DNA of 9,295 bases from an uncultured Clostridia bacterium (GTDB lineage: Bacteria > Bacillota > Clostridia > Christensenellales > UBA1242), in the NCBI GenBank assembly GCA_947303145.1, contig CAMYXB010000032.1:1-9295 (forward strand), written 5' to 3'. Each line of letters opens with the position of its first letter. Positions within the stretch are counted from its first letter, which is position 1. The notes under the pieces are model-generated. The model was given only the letters and a program-made list of their open reading frames with translations, did no database searches and was not told where the DNA came from. A program made the position numbers and the translations under genes. This document shows, one piece after another, positions 6,084 through 9,295 of the stretch.

Positions 6084-6881
6084 TTACACTTTTTTATGTC
6101 CACCAAAGTGCTTTTCTGTGAAATGCAAGAGTGCAGATGTAGGTAGAAATCTCATCGCAAAATGAAGCACCTTGTATTTGAAACCAATGATGTAGTATGG
6201 CCGGGGGGAACGCTTGGTGGATATATTATATATTTTCCTTGCCACTCCCACGACCGACATTCTCTTATCTTGTCTAGAGTCAATGGCTCTGGCAGCATTC
6301 TCTATTCTATCTTTATATCGGTCATTTGTTTCAAAAACTTTCACTCTATTCTTAGTAAAATTAGTTTTAATATCCCCAGGACAAACACTCACCACTTTTA
6401 TCCCCAGAGGAGCGCACTCCATGGCGAGAGAAAGTGACAGCATATGAAGCCCCGCCTTGCTGGAACAATACAGCCCCCTATATGGCAGTGGAAACAATGC
6501 ACAAGCAGAGGCGATGTTGACAATCTCACTGCCTTTCCTCATATATGGCATGGCATACTTATAGCAGTTGATGGCTCCTAAGATATTGACGTCATACAAC
6601 TTCTCTATCTCGCCATTAGGCACCATTTCCACAGCGCCTGACAAGCCATAGCCCGCATTGTTGATAAGCACATCTATTCTCCTGTATCTTGCGCCTATCA
6701 TATCCATCACTTTTTTGACATTCTCTTCACTAGATATATCACAACAATAGAAGTTGTCACAATCTTCATTGTGGCGTGCTAGTCCTATAACAATATCACC
6801 CTTACTTTCGAAATAACGGACACATTCTCTGCCTATTCCGCTAGAGCAACCAGTAATAACTACAATTCGCTTGTCTCTCAT
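6084..6881 (-). CDS. Short-chain dehydrogenase/reductase, classical SDR (265 aa)
   Basis: A cytosolic NAD(P)-dependent oxidoreductase; substrate unknown. The Rossmann cofactor motif TGCSSGIG is at residues 10-17, 'CDIS' at 47-50 contacts the adenine ring, and NNAG is at 74-77. The catalytic set is complete: Asn99 (DVNILG), Ser125, Tyr138 and Lys142 (YCSSK). 'CPGDIKTNF' (167-175) follows strand 6. 'LAR' at 34-36 after strand 2 suggests NADP preference, inferred from the basic residue. The C-terminal tail (231-265) is basic and partly hydrophobic, as in SDRs acting on lipids. The ATG at 6881 has no Shine-Dalgarno and sits 10 nt after the -10 of its own promoter, so the transcript should be nearly leaderless. 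It likely heads the operon containing the DAC-like gene. Confidence 0.9.
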   Translation of the reverse strand: MRDKRIVVITGCSSGIGRECVRYFESKGDIVIGLARHNEDCDNFYCCDISSEENVKKVMDMIGARYRRIDVLINNAGYGLSGAVEMVPNGEIEKLYDVNILGAINCYKYAMPYMRKGSEIVNIASACALFPLPYRGLYCSSKAGLHMLSLSLAMECAPLGIKVVSVCPGDIKTNFTKNRVKVFETNDRYKDRIENAARAIDSRQDKRMSVVGVARKIYNISTKRSPRPYYIIGFKYKVLHFAMRFLPTSALLHFTEKHFGGHKKV

Positions 6882-6891
6882 ACTAGAATAT

Positions 6892-6920
6892 ATTGTATTC
6901 CATTAGCAAAGAAAAATCAA
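6892..6920 (-). promoter_or_regulatory. Sigma-A promoter for the dehydrogenase operon, nearly leaderless
   Basis: On the minus strand the -35 box TTGATT (6915-6920) and the -10 box TACAAT (6892-6897) are 17 bp apart. The start codon begins at 6881, only 10 nt beyond the -10, leaving a predicted 5' UTR of about 0-5 nt. Confidence 0.7.
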
Positions 6921-6943
6921 CTATTTTGAGCCTGTTTGCTAAT
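6902..6943. repeat. 9-bp inverted repeat flanking the dehydrogenase -35 box
   Basis: ATTAGCAAA (6902-6910) and TTTGCTAAT (6935-6943) are perfect complements 24 nt apart. The outer arm covers the stop codon of the spoIVFB-like gene and the inner arm lies in the promoter spacer. There is no T run, so a spaced operator or weak hairpin fits better than a terminator. Confidence 0.55.
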
Positions 6944-7793
6944 TATGATTATTCTGTGTCCTCATGACGAGTTCTCCTATCGTGGCGTGACTGGGATAAG
7001 AGTCCAGTTTACTAAGAAATTCCCTCTCACCCATTATTTTCACGAGAATGCCTCTATCATCATAAATGTATAAATTGAGATATGTGAAACTATCTATAAG
7101 TTTGCACACAGAAAATATCTTCTCACTAGATAAGACATAGAGATTTTTTATTCTCATTACTTTCTTGTTTTTCTTAATTTCTGCATAATTTATGAAGGAA
7201 TAAACCGGAGTTTCTTTTTTGTTGAGTGGAAATATGCAAAAAATGACAAATAAATAAGTAAGATTGACGCTGATAAACAAAGATAAAATAAATAACACCG
7301 CCAAAATCAAACAGAGAAAGATGTTGACTATAAAACAGATTTTGACTGCTTTTTTCATGCCAAAACATTGATTTATGACGGCTCTAAAAATTCTTCCCCC
7401 ATCAAGAGGAAATGCAGGCAATAGATTGAACAATCCCTCGACAAAATTGGCATAACAAAACAAGTATGTATAATTGAATGTAAAAGGAAATACCCACCAA
7501 ACAGCAAGGAAAAATACAACCACAGAAAAATTGAATAATGGCCCAGCAATAGCCACTTTTATCTCATCTCTAGGTGGCATAATAGTCGATGTAAGACTGA
7601 GGCTTATGCCAAAAGGCATGAGAAGAAATCTGCGTATATTATATCCCAAAGACTTTGCTACCACTGCATGCGCCATTTCATGTAAAAGAATGGTCAAGAC
7701 ATAATTTACTAGAAGTAATCCTTGACCAAAATATATCAAGATGCAGGAAAAAATAATGAAAGTAAAATGAATGTTAAATTTTATTTTGCCCAC
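6939..7793 (-). CDS. spoIVFB: SpoIVFB-like intramembrane metalloprotease, M50 / site-2 protease (284 aa)
   Basis: A polytopic zinc protease that cuts within or near the membrane. In Bacillus, SpoIVFB processes pro-sigma-K in the outer forespore membrane. The zinc motif HEMAH is at residues 38-42, in the second hydrophobic segment. The third zinc ligand is D131 in NLLPAFPLDGGR (123-134), the family's NPDG-type motif. Hydrophobic segments lie near 9-37, 77-102, 108-128 and 150-194. The length is close to the Bacillus protein (288 aa). Residues 210-275 form a soluble tail resembling part of a CBS domain, which in SpoIVFB senses ATP. The start is GTG at 7793, overlapping the upstream gene by 13 nt, with only a weak purine stretch before it. 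No ATG lies before the zinc motif, so GTG is required. The sporulation role is inferred from family and neighbours. Confidence 0.87.
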   Translation of the reverse strand: MGKIKFNIHFTFIIFSCILIYFGQGLLLVNYVLTILLHEMAHAVVAKSLGYNIRRFLLMPFGISLSLTSTIMPPRDEIKVAIAGPLFNFSVVVFFLAVWWVFPFTFNYTYLFCYANFVEGLFNLLPAFPLDGGRIFRAVINQCFGMKKAVKICFIVNIFLCLILAVLFILSLFISVNLTYLFVIFCIFPLNKKETPVYSFINYAEIKKNKKVMRIKNLYVLSSEKIFSVCKLIDSFTYLNLYIYDDRGILVKIMGEREFLSKLDSYPSHATIGELVMRTQNNHN

Positions 7794-8386
7794 TCTATCT
7801 CACTTACTTTCACTAGATTTCCCTCTTTGTGAAGATATACCCTATACACTTCTCCCTCTTCACAGAGTGCTATGTGACACCTCGCCCCTACCATTTGTCC
7901 TGTGGCTATGCCAAAAGAAGAAAAGCCCACATATCTTGACGTGTATCCCTCATTATGCTCTATCTCGATATACTTTTCTAGGTCGGTAGTGAAGCCTATG
8001 GCAGACACCACTCCGTCACTTATACACCTTATAGTCCCAGTATAATTGTATGCCAAAAATTCATCACTCTTGGATATGTTGGGATTATCTGTAGGAAGAT
8101 AAAACACTGCTTTAGTATCATTTTTAATGTTTTTCATGCCAAAAAAATATGACACAAAACTCACCTCACTGCCGTCATCGAACAAATCTGTCGTAGGAGT
8201 AAATGAAGTAGAAATGGTTTTCAAATCATTTATAATCCATTGTCCATGAAATACATTGTCACAGACGAATAGAAAAAGGAAAATCAAGAAAACTAATATA
8301 AATGTAATATATTTTTTAACAAAATGTAGAACAGGTTTCTTTTCTCTTTTTTCGCTGTTTATAACTTTTAACTTGTTATCTCTCAT
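7781..8386 (-). CDS. spoIVFA: SpoIVFA-like membrane protein with degenerate LytM/M23 domain (201 aa)
   Basis: Residues 1-25 are basic, 27-43 form one membrane span, and the rest is predicted outside the cytosol. Residues 115-195 follow the LytM/M23 beta-sheet pattern ('GTIRCISDGVVSAIG', 'YIEIEHNEGYTSRYVGF', 'GQMVGARCHIAL', 'VYRVYLHKEGNLV'). The zinc ligands are missing: there is no HxxxD before the domain and HxH is replaced by YRVYL. It should therefore bind, not cut. In Bacillus, SpoIVFA holds and inhibits SpoIVFB until a forespore signal arrives, and its gene lies just upstream of spoIVFB, as here (13-nt overlap). The ATG at 8386 has no Shine-Dalgarno and is buried in a 15-bp inverted repeat. 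A sigma-E-like promoter overlaps the same place. The gene symbol rests on domain layout and position, because sequence conservation in this family is low. Confidence 0.75.
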   Translation of the reverse strand: MRDNKLKVINSEKREKKPVLHFVKKYITFILVFLIFLFLFVCDNVFHGQWIINDLKTISTSFTPTTDLFDDGSEVSFVSYFFGMKNIKNDTKAVFYLPTDNPNISKSDEFLAYNYTGTIRCISDGVVSAIGFTTDLEKYIEIEHNEGYTSRYVGFSSFGIATGQMVGARCHIALCEEGEVYRVYLHKEGNLVKVSEIEWAK

Positions 8387-8408
8387 ATTCTAAAATATGC
8401 GAGACAAC
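8375..8408 (-). promoter_or_regulatory. 15-bp inverted repeat burying the spoIVFA-like start codon
   Basis: On the minus strand GTTGTCTCGCATATT (8394-8408), loop TTAG, then AATATGAGAGATAAC (8375-8389). As RNA, 14 of 15 positions can pair (one G-U, one G-A mismatch). The AUG lies in the stem, four bases from the loop. No Shine-Dalgarno is present. Confidence 0.7.
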
Positions 8409-8422
8409 CATAGTTTATTATA
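8392..8422 (-). promoter_or_regulatory. Possible promoters for the spoIVFA-like gene (sigma-E-like, or sigma-A -10 only)
   Basis: On the minus strand ATA (8416-8418), 16 bp, then CATATTTT (8392-8399) resembles the sigma-E pattern (ATA, 16-18 bp, CATAnAnT) and would start RNA at about the AUG. A consensus sigma-A -10, TATAAT (8417-8422), is also present but lacks a good -35. Both are weak on their own. Confidence 0.4.
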
Positions 8423-8431
8423 CAAAAATAA

Positions 8432-8671
8432 TCAATTCACAAAAAATGTATTGTGCTTGATACTACTTGCAGAAAAGTCAATATTAAAATAATACTTCCC
8501 ATTTTCTACTCTGTATTTTATGTCAATATCTTTTATCTCGGTGACGAAATATCCACTCAATATCCTATAAATATCTGTTTTGACTAGGTTGATAAACTGA
8601 GGAGAAATATTCTCCTTGTCTTTCTTTAATATCCCTCTAAGTCTATCCATAGATTGCTCTGCAAATTTCAT
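8432..8671 (-). CDS. minE: MinE, division-site topological factor, N-terminally short (79 aa)
   Basis: MinE stimulates the MinD ATPase and displaces MinC, driving the pole-to-pole or dynamic patterning that keeps the septum at mid-cell. Residues 4-17 (AEQSMDRLRGILKK) match the anti-MinCD helix (AKERLQIIVA in Escherichia coli). 'ISPQFINLVKTDIYRILSGYF' (22-42) and 'IDIKYRVENGKYYFNIDF' (49-66) form the dimer domain. The usual N-terminal amphipathic membrane segment (LLDFFLS or LFKFF type) is absent: only MKF precedes the conserved helix. The start cannot be moved, because an in-frame TGA lies six codons upstream with no other start codon between. Translation is coupled to minD, with one base between stop and ATG, and AGAGGG lies 6 nt before the ATG inside minD. 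Confidence 0.88.
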   Translation of the reverse strand: MKFAEQSMDRLRGILKKDKENISPQFINLVKTDIYRILSGYFVTEIKDIDIKYRVENGKYYFNIDFSASSIKHNTFFVN

Positions 8672-8672
8672 A

Positions 8673-9295
8673 TTATACCCTCTTTCTCAAACTTCTCTTG
8701 AAAAATCCAAATAGCCCCCTATACTTCTCTGTGTAGTCATAAGTTTTCTCTGTCTCTCCCAAAATATTTTTTGCAAGAAGCATGAAAGCTTCATAAGACT
8801 CACTATCTCTACTTACCATTTTTCCTAAGGATAGACAGGTAGTTATTGAATCATCTTCTGGGATAACTCCAGATAAAGAAGTGGAGAGTATTTCACTTAT
8901 TTTTGATGGAGCAAGCATCTCTTTGTCCATAACCATATCTCCACGCACACGATTGACAATGATTGACTTTTGATAAATAGAAAATGACGGCAATTCTGCG
9001 AGGACTTTGTCAGCATCTCTTAGGCTGGATATGTGAGCAGTGACCACAACCAAAGCTTCGTCCGCACCACATACCGCTCTTTTGAATGGCTCATCTATCC
9101 CCGCAGGGCAGTCTATCAAGACAAAGTCAAAATATTCTGCCAGTATATCCACTACCTTTTTTACATTCTCAGCGGTCACTCTGGCTTTATTATAAGAATG
9201 AGCTGAAGGCATGACATATAGATTGGGCAGCGAAATATCTTGCACCAAGGCTTGCTTTACTCTGCACTTTCCCTCAATAACATCTACGATGTCGA
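8673..9295 (-). CDS. minD: MinD, septum-site ATPase, C-terminal 206 residues (5' end beyond the window)
   Basis: MinD is a membrane-bound, deviant-Walker ATPase that recruits MinC to block FtsZ assembly away from mid-cell. The frame is open to the right edge (first full codon at 9293). The visible part starts at DIVDVIEGKCRVKQALVQD, corresponding to about residue 60 of a 268-aa MinD. 'FDFVLIDCPAG' is the Walker B/switch II region. 'VTAHISSLRDADKVL' is a conserved MinD helix. 'IIVNRVR' holds the base-recognition Asn. 'LSGVIPEDDSI' and 'YEAFMLLAKNILGE' complete the fold. The last 16 residues (YRGLFGFFKRSLRKRV) are the amphipathic membrane-targeting helix, unusually rich in arginine. The Walker A motif lies outside the window. 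It is the first gene visible in the min-spoIVF run. Confidence 0.95.
   Translation of the reverse strand, partial: DIVDVIEGKCRVKQALVQDISLPNLYVMPSAHSYNKARVTAENVKKVVDILAEYFDFVLIDCPAGIDEPFKRAVCGADEALVVVTAHISSLRDADKVLAELPSFSIYQKSIIVNRVRGDMVMDKEMLAPSKISEILSTSLSGVIPEDDSITTCLSLGKMVSRDSESYEAFMLLAKNILGETEKTYDYTEKYRGLFGFFKRSLRKRV

Overview
The window is AT-rich and reads as a Bacillota chromosome, most likely a Clostridia-type lineage descended from spore formers. The evidence is the co-occurrence of SepF, a minD-minE pair, and a SpoIVFA-like/SpoIVFB-like pair directly downstream of it. Shine-Dalgarno sites are mostly strong GGAGG/GAGGTG types, and promoters look like ordinary sigma-A. I cannot name a species from the sequence.

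Layout. 1-78 (minus) is the first 26 codons of a FeoA-like protein. A tRNA-Asn(GUU) gene with a near-consensus promoter and its own terminator lies at 229-303. Its 3' tail plus terminator is then echoed twice at about 120-bp intervals (299-580), with a conserved 9-bp hairpin in between. Next comes a small accessory islet: a 67-aa XRE repressor (593-796, minus) and a divergent 436-aa surface protein (892-2202, plus). They share two TTCC(C)A-N6-TGG(G)AA operators, one lying exactly between the -35 and -10 of the surface-protein promoter. A bidirectional terminator at 2233-2263 separates the islet from the long minus-strand block.

Minus-strand block, in transcription order from the right edge: minD (3' part, runs off the window), minE, a spoIVFA-like gene, a spoIVFB-like gene, a short-chain dehydrogenase, a protein ending in a diadenylate-cyclase-like (DAC/DisA_N) domain, a helical protein of unknown function coupled to it by an ATGA overlap, a uridine-kinase-family P-loop kinase, and sepF with its own promoter. 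The first part concerns division-site placement (MinDE) and mother-cell membrane proteolysis during sporulation (SpoIVFA/SpoIVFB, which in Bacillus activates pro-sigma-K). The dehydrogenase has its own sigma-A-type promoter so close to the ATG that the mRNA should be nearly leaderless. It probably starts a second operon (dehydrogenase, DAC-like protein, helical partner, kinase) that ends at a terminator at 2728-2768 overlapping the sepF promoter.

Most interesting: the DAC-like/helical gene pair, which keeps the cyclase landmarks in altered form (DGI for DGA, RKR for RHR); the tRNA-tail/terminator repeats with compensatory stem changes; the XRE switch; a 15-bp inverted repeat that buries the spoIVFA-like start codon; and a MinE that lacks the usual N-terminal membrane-targeting segment.
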